DNA of 64,000 nucleotides from Hyphomonadaceae bacterium (lineage in GTDB: Bacteria > Pseudomonadota > Alphaproteobacteria > Rhizobiales > Hyphomicrobiaceae), in the NCBI GenBank assembly GCA_019747815.1, contig JAIEQJ010000005.1, positions 1 through 64,000 on the forward strand. The letters are read 5' to 3'. Below are positions 7,808-15,897 of the stretch, piece after piece. Both the position numbers and the translations under genes were made by a program. Each line of letters opens with the position of its first letter. Position 1 is the stretch's first letter. The notes under the pieces were generated by a model, which saw only the letters and a list, made by a program, of their open reading frames with translations, had not been told where the DNA came from and ran no database searches.

Positions 7808-8544
7808 TCAGGTATTCGGTTGCAGAAACGTGCCGTATTGCTTGCTGGCGGCGACCGCGGCGGCGGCCTGTCCAATGACACGCATCGCCGCCATCATGGG
7901 CCACGGCCCAAGGCTCACCCGCCGAACACCGACGCGCGCGAGATCCCGGATTTCGGGACACCTTGGGTCACCATGATGTTGACCGGCAGAGGCGTGAGTT
8001 GAGCGAACTTCTCGATGAGAGCGAGGTCGGTGAGGCCGGGTACAAAAATTCCGTCAGCACCGGCATCGGCATAAGCTTTGGCACGCTTTGCCGCTTCATT
8101 CAGGCATTCATCCGGCGACCCGAATTTCAGCAGAAACGGACCAGTTCTCGCATTGATGAACAGATGAATTCCGAGTTTTTGCGCAGTGTCCCTCACTGCT
8201 TTGATCTTCGCTGCATGCTGTTCGGGACTGACGAGTTGTCGCTTTCCCCCAGAGAGCCCGTCTTCGATGTTGATCCCTATGGCGCCGGCTTCCAGAATCC
8301 TGGCCGCCGACTCCGCGGCGGCGTCCGGCGTGTCGCCATATCCTGCCTCCAGATCGATTGATACTGGAACCGACACTGCCGCGGTCATCCGCAACACCAA
8401 ACCTGTCACCATATCGAACGGGGCATTTTCTCCATCCGCGTACCCAAGCGCGGACGCCACCGCCCCGCTACTGGTCGCAACGGCCGGAGAAGTCTTGGCA
8501 ATGGCCTTGGCTGTGGCGATGTCCCAGGCGTTGAACAGGCGAGA
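7808..8544 (-). pseudogene. Frameshifted PEP mutase/isocitrate lyase-family enzyme
   Basis: The reading starts LFNAWDIATAKAIAKTSPAV and runs on through ASALGYADGENAPFD, VSIDLEAGYGDTPD, INIEDGL and ADGIFVPGL, typical of the PEP mutase/isocitrate lyase superfamily (C-C or P-C bond lyases using 2-oxo acids). After VPKSG one base is missing, so the frame ends early at 7915. The +1 frame continues naturally (LARVGVRRVSLGPWPMMAAM to FLQPNT, stop at 7808). The N-terminal 15-20 residues before LFNAWD are also lost: an in-frame stop lies two codons upstream, next to the MarR operators. It was divergent from and probably controlled by the MarR gene. Confidence 0.8.
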
Positions 8545-8559
8545 TCATCACCCCGCACA

Positions 8560-8580
8560 ATATGTGCGCTCCGCACATAT
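8560..8580. promoter_or_regulatory. Operator 1, perfect palindrome, probable MarR site
   Basis: ATATGTGCG-CTC-CGCACATAT is a perfect 21-bp palindrome with a 3-bp centre at 8570. It lies between the divergent PEP-mutase pseudogene and the MarR gene, the usual place for a MarR autoregulatory operator. Confidence 0.7.
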
Positions 8581-8597
8581 CTAGTCAAGTTGATTCT

Positions 8598-8612
8598 TGT
8601 GCGCTCCGCACA
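8598..8612. promoter_or_regulatory. Operator 2, second palindrome, probable MarR site
   Basis: TGTGCG-CTC-CGCACA repeats the core of operator 1 exactly, centred at 8605, 35 bp away (about 3.3 turns). It ends only 4 bp before the first candidate ATG of the MarR gene, so binding would block transcription or translation start. Confidence 0.7.
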
Positions 8613-8616
8613 TATT

Positions 8617-9138
8617 ATGCACGCCATGGTGATGGAGCCTGAAATCGCGAATTTGCTGGGGGCGCTTTCGCTCGCCGTGCTGGATCGGATCGAGCAGGGA
8701 GCCCGCGACATCATAGGCCACGCCGGCGAAACGCCTGCGGCACTCATCGTCATTGGGTATGGCCCCAAGACCAACGACAAGCTCCGCCGAATCCTCGGCC
8801 TATCGCATTCGGGGACGGTCCGACTCGTGGACCGGCTGGTTTCGGATCGGCTTGTTGAACGCCGGCCTGGGAAGGACGGTCGGGAGGTCGCCTTGCATCT
8901 CACCGCCAAAGGCGCGGCGTCCCGAAAGGATTTGCTGACCTCCCGGATTTCCGCCGTCGCATCGTTCGTTGACGTCTTGTCAGCATCGGAAAGAAAGCAA
9001 CTGGGAGAACTGATCCGCAACGTGCTCGCTAGGCAGGATACCTCGGAGATGGACCGCTTTACGATCTGCCGGATGTGCGACAACGGTGTTTGTTCGAATT
9101 GCCCATTGCCTACAACCCTGAGAAAACGCGACCGTTAG
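8617..9138 (+). CDS. MarR-family regulator with C-terminal Cys cluster
   Basis: This protein has about 173 residues. The middle is a winged-helix MarR domain: RRILGLSHSGTVRLVDRLVS is the recognition region and ERRPGKDGREVALHLTAKGA the wing. The C-terminus carries ICRMCDNGVCSNC, four cysteines that could bind a metal or sense redox or electrophiles, a feature of a MarR subgroup. Three in-frame ATGs (8617, 8626, 8632) lie right behind operator 2 and none has a clear ribosome-binding site, so the start is uncertain and the message may be near-leaderless. It probably represses itself and the divergent, now broken, lyase gene. Confidence 0.85.
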   Translation: MHAMVMEPEIANLLGALSLAVLDRIEQGARDIIGHAGETPAALIVIGYGPKTNDKLRRILGLSHSGTVRLVDRLVSDRLVERRPGKDGREVALHLTAKGAASRKDLLTSRISAVASFVDVLSASERKQLGELIRNVLARQDTSEMDRFTICRMCDNGVCSNCPLPTTLRKRDR

Positions 9139-9337
9139 CACCAAGCTGTTGCCTTGCCGGCGGCTCTAAGGCCTTCTCGGTCTCCGCCACTGTCTTGCAG
9201 GCCGGAAGATTCCAGAACCGCATCGCATCCGGATCGCCGAAGCAGGCGTGTAAGTCGGTTGCATCATTCGGTTCAAAGTGTCTAAGACGCAGCCGTCGCG
9301 TGACGAGCGTGGGGAATGTGTCACCGGTTCTCGCCAT
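9110..9337 (-). pseudogene. 5' fragment of a GNAT acetyltransferase (RimJ/RimL type)
   Basis: From the ATG at 9337 the reading MARTGDTFPTLVTRRLRLRH, then FEPNDATDLHACFGDPDAMRFW, is the start of a RimJ/RimL-type N-acetyltransferase. Similarity stops after about 55 residues and the frame ends at 9110, overlapping the 3' end of the MarR gene. The acetyl-CoA binding part is absent. It is a truncated relic. Confidence 0.6.
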
Positions 9338-9339
9338 CT

Positions 9340-9560
9340 GGTGCGATCCCGAAGTGGGCAGCGGGATCAAGATGAGCCGCGGTGCGTGAGTAAGCAACAG
9401 CCACAAAGCGCCGACTTCAGATCTGGGTCAGATTGAGAAAGGCTCAGCATGAGCATATTGCGTCCGAAGTACCTCAGAGAGCTGACGTTTCATTTAGATA
9501 GGTTGCTCTCGTTAGATTTTGGGGCCGCCCCCGGCCATGCTGGCCGGGGTCGCGTCCTTT
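9340..9560. other. Gene-less stretch before the right repeat copy
   Basis: I see no ORF with a ribosome-binding site, no recognised protein and no hairpin of note. It is probably debris around the inverted repeat. Confidence 0.3.
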
Positions 9561-9622
9561 CGCGCGGCGAGCATTGGCCGCGCGATCGAGCCCCGCCGGC
9601 CGGAAGCCGCGGGTCTCGGCCC
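9561..9622 (-). repeat. Right copy of the 62-bp inverted repeat pair
   Basis: Read on the minus strand it gives GGGCCGAGACCCGCGGCTTC and onward, matching 5498-5560 with about four differences. The stretch between this copy and about 9920 has no gene that I can support. Confidence 0.75.
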
Positions 9623-9920
9623 ATTCGGGTTACGGCCGCTCGGCCGACGCCCACGGGCCATCAGAGTGGCACGATCCACTTTGTCCACTATAGGGACGAC
9701 GACTTTTCATGCTCGCCCGCGTGAACCCAAACCGCCGGAAGCGTCCAGTTCCTTTCTTCGGCCTCACCGCTCCGTTCCTCCGCCCCGTCTGCATGTCGCT
9801 AGCGCCGTCGCGTGCAGTGGCCGTCAAGGATGGCCATCGGCCACCGGAGGCGTGTCCTCGACGGCCGCACATTGAACCAGCCGGATGGCGGTTACGACAG
9901 TTCACACTGCGATCGCAATG

Positions 9921-10020
9921 ACATAGGTGTTCGCAGTTTCATCCTGTCCGGCGCGCCACTGTTTTCCTTGTCCGACCCGGACACATGGGTGACGGATCGT
10001 ACCTAAGACATAGGTGACAC
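9921..10020. mobile_element. Possible IS end with repeated ACATRGGTG boxes
   Basis: Three related boxes occur in direct orientation: ACATAGGTG (9921), ACATGGGTGAC (9983) and ACATAGGTGACAC (10008). Text of this kind (GACATAGGTGACACC next to ACACATGGGTGAC) is what I associate with terminal regions of IS481-like elements in rhizobia. No transposase gene is recognisable beside it, so only an end would remain. The identification is tentative. Confidence 0.35.
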
Positions 10021-10057
10021 CCGTTGCTCGCTCGGCCGCTGCAACAGCGGCGCTTCC

Positions 10058-10594
10058 TCATTCGATGGCGTAGATCTTTTCTGGCTCGTCCGCCTGCCCG
10101 TCGGAGATCTCGTAGATCGTGAAAGGCTCGCTCCTGCTGCCGGTCATGCCGGGTGAGCCGTCGGGCATGCCCGGCAGGGAGATGCCCCTGATCTTCGGCC
10201 TCTCGGCCAGCAGCTTGTCCAACGCCGTGACAGGGACATGACCTTCAACGACAAAGCCATTGACGACCGTCGTATGACAGCCGGCAAATTTACTGAGTAC
10301 GCCACGCTCGTGCCGGATGAGGGACAAATTGGGCGTCGGCAGAGTGGTGACGGCATAGCCATGGTTGCGCAAATACGCGGCGTAGTTTTCGCAGCACTCG
10401 CAGTCCGGACTCATATAGAGGAGCGCCGATGCTTTGACCTCACCGTGCGTGACGCGAATGGCATTGAGCACGCCGAATATCAGGGCGACCAGAGCCACCG
10501 CAGCTAGACCATTGATCGCGAGAACTCTTTTGCTCAGTGCGGCCCGCTTTGCCATGGGCGGCTTCGCTTCGCCTCTTGTCTCGCTTCCTGTCAT
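10058..10594 (-). CDS. DUF411 metal-binding protein, membrane-anchored
   Basis: This 178-residue protein has a cytoplasmic N-terminus (MTGSETRGEAK), one membrane or signal segment (residues about 24-42, VLAINGLAAVALVALIFGV), then a DUF411 domain. Its hallmark is SPDCECCENY, the C-x-C-C motif, followed by GVLSKFAGCHTTVVNGFVVE and HVPVTALDKLL. DUF411 proteins occur in copper-resistance loci and are thought to bind copper. The domain is followed by about 35 extra residues ending EKIYAIE. The start is the ATG at 10594; the open frame upstream overlaps nothing known. The next gene upstream on the same strand encodes a Cys-rich exported protein. Confidence 0.82.
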   Translation of the reverse strand: MTGSETRGEAKPPMAKRAALSKRVLAINGLAAVALVALIFGVLNAIRVTHGEVKASALLYMSPDCECCENYAAYLRNHGYAVTTLPTPNLSLIRHERGVLSKFAGCHTTVVNGFVVEGHVPVTALDKLLAERPKIRGISLPGMPDGSPGMTGSRSEPFTIYEISDGQADEPEKIYAIE

Positions 10595-10739
10595 TGTCAG
10601 CCTCCCCTTGATCTTGGCAGCATAGTGCGTGAGAGTTGCTCTCTCTTCTTCAAAACTCGCCTCTTTACCTTTACCGCGATGACGGGCGACGCCCTTGGGA
10701 TGGCCGCCCGCCTCGTGCCGGCGGAGCTGCCGCTGCGCC

Positions 10740-11084
10740 TCAACTCGGGAGAGCGCCTCTCGGGGGGGTGGGTTCGGGTGGAGCGCTCCAGCCAACGCTT
10801 TGGCGAAGTGTGGCGTGGAGCGGGGCCGCGGCCGGAGGCACCTCGAATGCGGCGCGTGTTGCCGGCAATGCGCTCATCCCGTAGCACAGCAGGGAGCAAA
10901 TGCCTGCCGATTCACAAGGGTGCACGTCGACAGCGCCGCAACCGCTCCCATCGCACACCTGCGCGATGGGAGCGGCTATGCTCATTCTACTGTCCATGCT
11001 GGCCGCCCGCGCGCCATGTGTCACCACCCCAAACGCGACGGCCAGGGCGAGCAGCAGGCAACCGAAACGGCGAAGTCCCAGCAT
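10740..11084 (-). CDS. Cys-rich exported protein upstream of DUF411 gene
   Basis: This 114-residue protein has a signal peptide (MLGLRRFGCLLLALAVAFGV, cleavage near GARA). The mature part contains VCDGSGCGAVDVHPCESAGICSLLC, six cysteines within about 25 residues, then a Pro/Ala-rich tail. A TTG start at 11108 would add eight residues. The ribosome-binding site is weak. It is encoded 145 bp upstream of and in the same direction as the DUF411 gene, so both may serve copper handling in the envelope; this is inference. I do not recognise a named family. Confidence 0.55.
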   Translation of the reverse strand: MLGLRRFGCLLLALAVAFGVVTHGARAASMDSRMSIAAPIAQVCDGSGCGAVDVHPCESAGICSLLCYGMSALPATRAAFEVPPAAAPLHATLRQSVGWSAPPEPTPPRGALPS

Positions 11085-11108
11085 CGATCCAACTCGGGAA
11101 GGGTCCAA

Positions 11109-11244
11109 AGTAGCAACCGACGCCGTCAGGCGCCAGCAGCTTCGGCGTCGCTTGGATGAGATGTGATCGGCTGCTCAGCCTGCCGGTTCGCCGGCCATCA
11201 TCGAGTAGGCGTCGCTGCGCTGACCCCTGCACCAGCGCGGCCGG
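11109..11244. other. Short spacer, no gene
   Basis: The spacer lies between the Cys-rich protein and the 3' end of the ABC transporter operon. There is a short GC inverted repeat (GCCGGTTCGCCGGC, about 11180-11193) and no other feature. Confidence 0.35.
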
Positions 11245-12783
11245 TCAGCGACGGGTCCGCTCGCTCAGCCAGCGGGCCGCGGCCTGCGGTGAGGCGCCTT
11301 CGCTAATGCGCCGGTTGGCCTCGCGCATGGTTGCAACGTCGATCGTGTCAACCAGGGGGCGCAAGGCATCGATCAAGGCCCGGTCATCGGCCCGCTTGGG
11401 CGAGACCAGCAGAATGGCGTCGTAGGGCGGGATGGCATGGTGCGGATCGTCGAGCACCTGCAGGTCGAACTGGGCAATGCGGCCGTCGCTTGTGTAGGCG
11501 GAAATGGCGTCGACCTCCCCCGCAGCGACGGCCGGGTACATGAATTCGGCCTGCATCTGCCGCTGCTGCCGGAACGCCAGGCCATACGTATCGCGGATGG
11601 CTTTCCACTCGGGCCGCCCGAAGAACTCGTAGTCGCCGGCCACCGACAGGGTGGGCGCATGCCGCGCCAAGTCGCCGAGCGATCCGACGCCAAGCTCGCC
11701 GGCGCGTTTGCGCGTCATCGCCAGGGCGTAGGCATTTTCGAAGCCCAGTCCGCCCAGCATCAGGATGCCATGCCGCTCCTTCAGCCATTGACCGACTTCC
11801 GCCAGCACCTGATCGCGCGGGGCTGCGCCGGTGCGGCGCATCTGGTTGGCCCACAGCGTGCCGGAATATTCGACATAGGCGTCGATATCGCCGGCAGCGA
11901 GCGCGTCGAAGATGACGGCGGAGCCCAGGCCGTCGCGCCGCGTGGCCGCGAGCCCCTCGGCACGCAGCCTGTCCTCGACGAGCGCAGCCAGGATATACTG
12001 CTCGGCGAAGGGCTTGGCGCCGAGGACATAGCCGCCCCGGCTTCCCGACAGGTTGGGGATCAGGGCCAGCAGGACGATCAAACCGAGCCCCGCGGCGCCG
12101 ATCACCAGCCGAGGGCGGCTCCGCGCGGTGTATCCGCGCTCGATCAGCGCGAGGAGCTGGTCGACGGCTAGGGCCAGCACCGCCGCCGCGACGCAGCCGA
12201 ACAGCACGAAAATCCAATTCTGCGTCTGCAGGCCGGCGAAGATGTAGTTGCCGAGGCTGGTCTGGCCGATGGGTGTCGACAGGGTGGCCGTGCCGATCAC
12301 CCACACGGCGGCGGTGCGCACACCCGCCATGATCACCGGCAACGCCAGCGGCAGCTCCACCATGATGAGCGACTGGCGCCGGGTCATGCCAACGCCGAGT
12401 GCTGCCCGCGTGACGGCGGGGTCGACGGTCATGATGCCCGTAATGGTGTTCCGCACGACGGGGAGCATGCTGTAGAGCGCCAGCGCGAGCACGGCCGGCA
12501 GGAAGCCCAGGGCGGAGAAGCCGACGCCGAGCAGGCGTTCGGAGAGCGCAGCCAAGCCGAGCAGCAGCGGGTAGAACAGGGCAAGCAGCGCCAGGCCGGG
12601 CACCGTTTGCACGATGTTGGTGGCCGCCAGCAGAGCCGCGCGCAACGCCGGCCGCTGCAGCGAAGCAAGCGCCAGCGGCAGGCTGATGGCAAGGCCCAGC
12701 GCGAGCGCCGTGACGCTCACGAGCACATGATTGCCGAAATAATCCGGCAGGCGAGCCAGGGCATCGGCGATGCGCGCGATCAC
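11245..12783 (-). CDS. ABC permease fused to substrate-binding domain (OpuC/EgtU-like)
   Basis: This is a 512-residue fusion. Residues 1-225 form a BPD-type permease with about six helices (the EAA-loop-like region is ALGVGMTRRQSLIMVELPLA). Residues 250-512 form an OpuAC-type substrate-binding domain (LGAKPFAEQYILAALVEDRL, AGDIDAYVEYSGTL, SAYTSDGRIAQFDLQVLDDP). It therefore carries its own external receptor for a quaternary ammonium compound. Its start immediately follows the ATPase stop, so the two are one transporter. The fusion is the architecture of ergothioneine importer subunit EgtU, and the genes lie directly behind egtBD; glycine betaine, choline or hercynine are alternatives. Confidence 0.88.
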   Translation of the reverse strand: MIARIADALARLPDYFGNHVLVSVTALALGLAISLPLALASLQRPALRAALLAATNIVQTVPGLALLALFYPLLLGLAALSERLLGVGFSALGFLPAVLALALYSMLPVVRNTITGIMTVDPAVTRAALGVGMTRRQSLIMVELPLALPVIMAGVRTAAVWVIGTATLSTPIGQTSLGNYIFAGLQTQNWIFVLFGCVAAAVLALAVDQLLALIERGYTARSRPRLVIGAAGLGLIVLLALIPNLSGSRGGYVLGAKPFAEQYILAALVEDRLRAEGLAATRRDGLGSAVIFDALAAGDIDAYVEYSGTLWANQMRRTGAAPRDQVLAEVGQWLKERHGILMLGGLGFENAYALAMTRKRAGELGVGSLGDLARHAPTLSVAGDYEFFGRPEWKAIRDTYGLAFRQQRQMQAEFMYPAVAAGEVDAISAYTSDGRIAQFDLQVLDDPHHAIPPYDAILLVSPKRADDRALIDALRPLVDTIDVATMREANRRISEGASPQAAARWLSERTRR

Positions 12784-13578
12784 CTAGCGCTCCTTGCCCG
12801 CCAGCAGAGCTCCCACGCGATCCGCAATCTTTCGCGGCGTCAGCATCAATTCGCGCACGTCGGCATGCTGGTGCAGCATCAGCGCAGATGGCGTGCCTTC
12901 GGCAATGATGCGCCCTGCCTGCAGCACGGCGATGCGATCGGCGACACCGAGGGCTTCCAGTACGTCGTGGGTGATCATCACGGTTGTCAGGCGCAGCGCG
13001 TCGTGTAGGCGCCGATAGTCTTGTGCCAGTCCGTCGCGCGTTAACGGGTCGAGGGCGGCAAACGGCTCGTCCATGAGCACCACGTCGGGGCCCGCCGCCA
13101 GGGCACGCGCGACGCCGACGCGCTGCCGCTCGCCGCCGGATAGCTGGTGCGGAAAGCGTGCGCGATACCCGGGATCGAGGCGGACGAGGCACAAGAGTTC
13201 GTCGACGCGGGCAGTCTGACGTTGCTCGTCCCAGCCGAGCAGGCGCGGCGTGATGGCGATGTTTTCCGCCACCGTCATGTGCGGGAAGAGGCCGACCTCC
13301 TGAAACACGTAGCCGATACGGCGCCGGAGCGTGACGGGATCGAGGGCGAGCGCATTGACACCGCCGATGCGCACTTGGCCGGCGGTGGGTTCCGACAAGC
13401 GATTGATGAGCTGCAGCAGGGTGGTCTTGCCGGAGCCGGATATGCCGACAATGACCAGGAACTCGCCTGGCTGCACGGCCAGCGAGATGCCATCGAGGGC
13501 CGGCTTGTCGCCGTCGAAGCGCTTGGTGACATCCGCCAGCGCGATGGCTGCAGGCTCAGGCATGGACGGCCTCAGCAC
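12784..13578 (-). CDS. ABC transporter ATPase, OpuC/EgtV-like
   Basis: This ATPase has 264 residues (259 if started at MPEP). Walker A is GISGSGKTTLLQL, the Q-loop lies in GYVFQEVG, the signature is LSGGERQRVGVARAL, Walker B is VVLMDEPFAALD, and the switch His is in TTVMITHD. It ends without the CBS domains present in ProV/OpuAA. It powers the fused permease-receptor encoded next (stop and start adjoin). It lies 59 bp behind egtD on the same strand, so it is probably in one transcript with egtB-egtD. Confidence 0.9.
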   Translation of the reverse strand: MLRPSMPEPAAIALADVTKRFDGDKPALDGISLAVQPGEFLVIVGISGSGKTTLLQLINRLSEPTAGQVRIGGVNALALDPVTLRRRIGYVFQEVGLFPHMTVAENIAITPRLLGWDEQRQTARVDELLCLVRLDPGYRARFPHQLSGGERQRVGVARALAAGPDVVLMDEPFAALDPLTRDGLAQDYRRLHDALRLTTVMITHDVLEALGVADRIAVLQAGRIIAEGTPSALMLHQHADVRELMLTPRKIADRVGALLAGKER

Positions 13579-13637
13579 GATGGAGCGTTGCGACCAGGCG
13601 CCCGCATACGGTCAGCCCGCACCTCAAGTCTCCGCGG

Positions 13638-14606
13638 TCAGGACGAGACCAGCTCGTGCACGCTAAACAGATTGTCCGCGTCGGTCCACACGCGTCGCGG
13701 CAGCCAGTCGGCCGAGCGGGCTAGCTCCTGGAACTCGCAGACGGAATATTTGTACGAGTTCTCGGTATGAATGCGCTCGCCGGCGCGAAAGCGGATGCGG
13801 TGGTGCCGGATTTTCACGTCCTGGTCTCGCAGGCTTTCCAGGTGCATCTCGATGCGGCCCTCGCGCGGATTGTAGATCGCCTCATGCCTGAAGGCACCGG
13901 GATCGAACGTGCCGCCGAGCTCGCGATTGATGCGGTAGAGCAGGTTGAGGTTGAATTCGGCGGTGACCCCGGCGGCATCGTTGTAGGCGAGCACCAGCTT
14001 GCGCGCGTCCTTCTTGAGGTCGGCGCCAACGATCAGGCGGCCTCCAGGCGACAGGGCAGCGCGAAAGACGCGCAGCAGGCTGACGGCTTCCGGCGGCGCG
14101 AGGTTGCCGATGGTCGAACCCGGGAAGAATCCCGTCTTGTGACGCCCTGCCAGGTCCGGCGGCAGAGCCATGGGATAGGAGAAATCGCCGACAATGGGGC
14201 GCACGTCGAGACCGGGAAAGCGCCCGGCCAGCCGTGTGGTCGCGCTGCTCAGGGCGCTGGCCGACACATCGATCGACACATAGGCACCGAGCCGAGGCTG
14301 CTGCTGGATCAGGATCTCGGTCTTCAGGCTGGATCCGGAGCCGAATTCCACCAGCACGCCGCCATCGGGCACGCCACCGGCGATGTCTGCCGCATTGGAC
14401 TCTAGAATCGCGGTTTCCGTGCGCGTGGGATAGTACTCCGGCAGGCGCGTGATCTCCTCGAACAACTCGCTGCCGCGTGCGTCGTAGAAGAAACGACATG
14501 GCAGCGTCTTGTGTGGTCCGGACAGCCCCTCGAGAACCGCGAAGGCAAAGGCGTCTTCATCGGCGGGCAGGAGGTCCGGCCGCCGGCGAGCTCTTGAGTT
14601 CACCAT
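13638..14606 (-). CDS. egtD: L-histidine N-alpha-methyltransferase EgtD
   Basis: This protein has 322 residues, full length. It trimethylates histidine with three SAM to give hercynine, the first step of ergothioneine synthesis. The sequence shows the family start (GLSGPHKTLPCRFFYDARGS, then LFEEITRLPEYYPTRTE), the SAM loop VEFGSGSSLKTEIL, GFFPGSTIGNLAP and the C-terminal HTENSYKYS segment. It begins one base after the egtB stop, so the two genes are translationally coupled. The pathway here would be EgtB plus EgtD, with C-S bond cleavage by an unlinked enzyme, since no egtE or egtC is seen nearby. Confidence 0.95.
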   Translation of the reverse strand: MVNSRARRRPDLLPADEDAFAFAVLEGLSGPHKTLPCRFFYDARGSELFEEITRLPEYYPTRTETAILESNAADIAGGVPDGGVLVEFGSGSSLKTEILIQQQPRLGAYVSIDVSASALSSATTRLAGRFPGLDVRPIVGDFSYPMALPPDLAGRHKTGFFPGSTIGNLAPPEAVSLLRVFRAALSPGGRLIVGADLKKDARKLVLAYNDAAGVTAEFNLNLLYRINRELGGTFDPGAFRHEAIYNPREGRIEMHLESLRDQDVKIRHHRIRFRAGERIHTENSYKYSVCEFQELARSADWLPRRVWTDADNLFSVHELVSS

Positions 14607-14607
14607 G

Positions 14608-15897
14608 TCAGATGATCTCCGATGCGAGACGCAGGCCCATGAACTGCCAGCGCTGGTGGGGGTAGAAGAAGTTGCGATAGGTGGCGCGTGAGTGGCCCGG
14701 CGGCGTCGCGCAGGAGCCGCCGCGCAGCACCTGCTGGCTCACCATGAACTTGCCGTTGTACTCGCCCAGCGCGCCGGCGGGCGTATGATAGCCCGGATAG
14801 GGCAGATACGCGCTTTGCGTCCATTCCCACACATCGCCGAACATCTGGCGCGGCTTGCCCGGCGATGCGGCCTCCGCCGGCAGGGGGCGCAGAGCCCGGG
14901 TGGCAAGCGAATTGCCGACGACGGGCAGATTTTGCGCGGCGATTTCCCACTCGAATTCGGTCGGCAGGCGTCTGCCGGCCCAGCGCGCAAACGCGTCGGC
15001 CTCGTAGTAGCTCACATGTGTCACCGGAGCGGCCCGATCGACGGGCTGCAGCCCTTCGAGCGACATGGCGAGCCACTGTCCGTCGCGTTGCTCCCAATAG
15101 AGCGGGGACTCCCAGCCTTCGCGATTGACGGTCGTCCAGCCATCGGCGAGCCACAGTGACGCCGCGCGGTATCCGTCGTCGCCCATGAACTCCAGCCACT
15201 CGCCGTTGGTCACGAGTCGGTCGGCGAGGCGGAAGGGATGGATGAGAACGTCGTGGCGCGGGGCTTCGTTGTCCCAGGCAAAGCCCCCGCCGTCGTGACC
15301 GACCTGATGGATGCCGCCCGGGTAGTCGATCCAACCGGGTGCGGCAGGTTCCTCGGCCGTGCGCGGCCTGTGCGGGCGATAGGCGGGCCGCAGGGGATTG
15401 GCGGCAAACAGGGCCAGGATATCGGTCAGCAGCAGCTCCTGGTGCTGCTGCTCGTGGTTGATGCCGATCTCAATGAGCCGGGCGAGATCCGAGTCCGTGT
15501 CCACGCCGTCGGCGACGAGTTTCGCCAGCGCTGCGTCCACATGCGCGCGGTAGGCCATCACGCGCTCGCTCGAGGGTCTGGTGAGCACGCCACGTTTGGT
15601 CCGCGGCTGCCGCGGACCTTGGCTCTCATAGTAGGAGTTGAAGCAGTAGTTGAAGCTGGTGTCGAAGGGGCGATAGGCCGTGAGATGCTTGGCGAGAATG
15701 AAGGTTTCAAAGAACCATGTGACGTGGGCGAGGTGCCATTTTGTTGGGCTTGCATCTTCCATGGCCTGGACGGTCATGTCCTCGGCGCTGAGCGGTGCGG
15801 CAAGCTCGTGCGACAGGTGCCGCGTGTCGAGCAGCCGGTTTTCAAGCACCCGGCGCCCCTGGATGGTCGTTCGTTGAACGGAAAGCTGGCGTGTCAT
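14608..15897 (-). CDS. egtB: Hercynylcysteine sulfoxide synthase EgtB
   Basis: This protein has 429 residues. The N-terminal DinB-like domain has WHLAHVTWFFETF (His55/His58) and NHEQQHQEL (His148/His152), which supply the iron-binding histidines. A formylglycine-generating-enzyme-like domain fills the C-terminal half (WEFMG-like WLEFMGDDGY, GRRLPTEFEWEIAA, FGDVWEWT). EgtB is a non-haem iron enzyme that joins hercynine and a thiol (gamma-Glu-Cys or Cys) with oxygen. I chose the ATG at 15897 because GAGGA lies 6 nt upstream; the ATG at 15903 would overlap that site. It is the first gene of the operon with egtD and the ABC transporter. Confidence 0.93.
   Translation of the reverse strand: MTRQLSVQRTTIQGRRVLENRLLDTRHLSHELAAPLSAEDMTVQAMEDASPTKWHLAHVTWFFETFILAKHLTAYRPFDTSFNYCFNSYYESQGPRQPRTKRGVLTRPSSERVMAYRAHVDAALAKLVADGVDTDSDLARLIEIGINHEQQHQELLLTDILALFAANPLRPAYRPHRPRTAEEPAAPGWIDYPGGIHQVGHDGGGFAWDNEAPRHDVLIHPFRLADRLVTNGEWLEFMGDDGYRAASLWLADGWTTVNREGWESPLYWEQRDGQWLAMSLEGLQPVDRAAPVTHVSYYEADAFARWAGRRLPTEFEWEIAAQNLPVVGNSLATRALRPLPAEAASPGKPRQMFGDVWEWTQSAYLPYPGYHTPAGALGEYNGKFMVSQQVLRGGSCATPPGHSRATYRNFFYPHQRWQFMGLRLASEII

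Noticed and set aside
11384-13192. 600-codon Arg/Ala/Pro-rich frame on the minus strand crossing both ABC transporter genes
   Set aside because: It is an out-of-frame reading of the ATPase and permease genes; both of these show canonical motifs.
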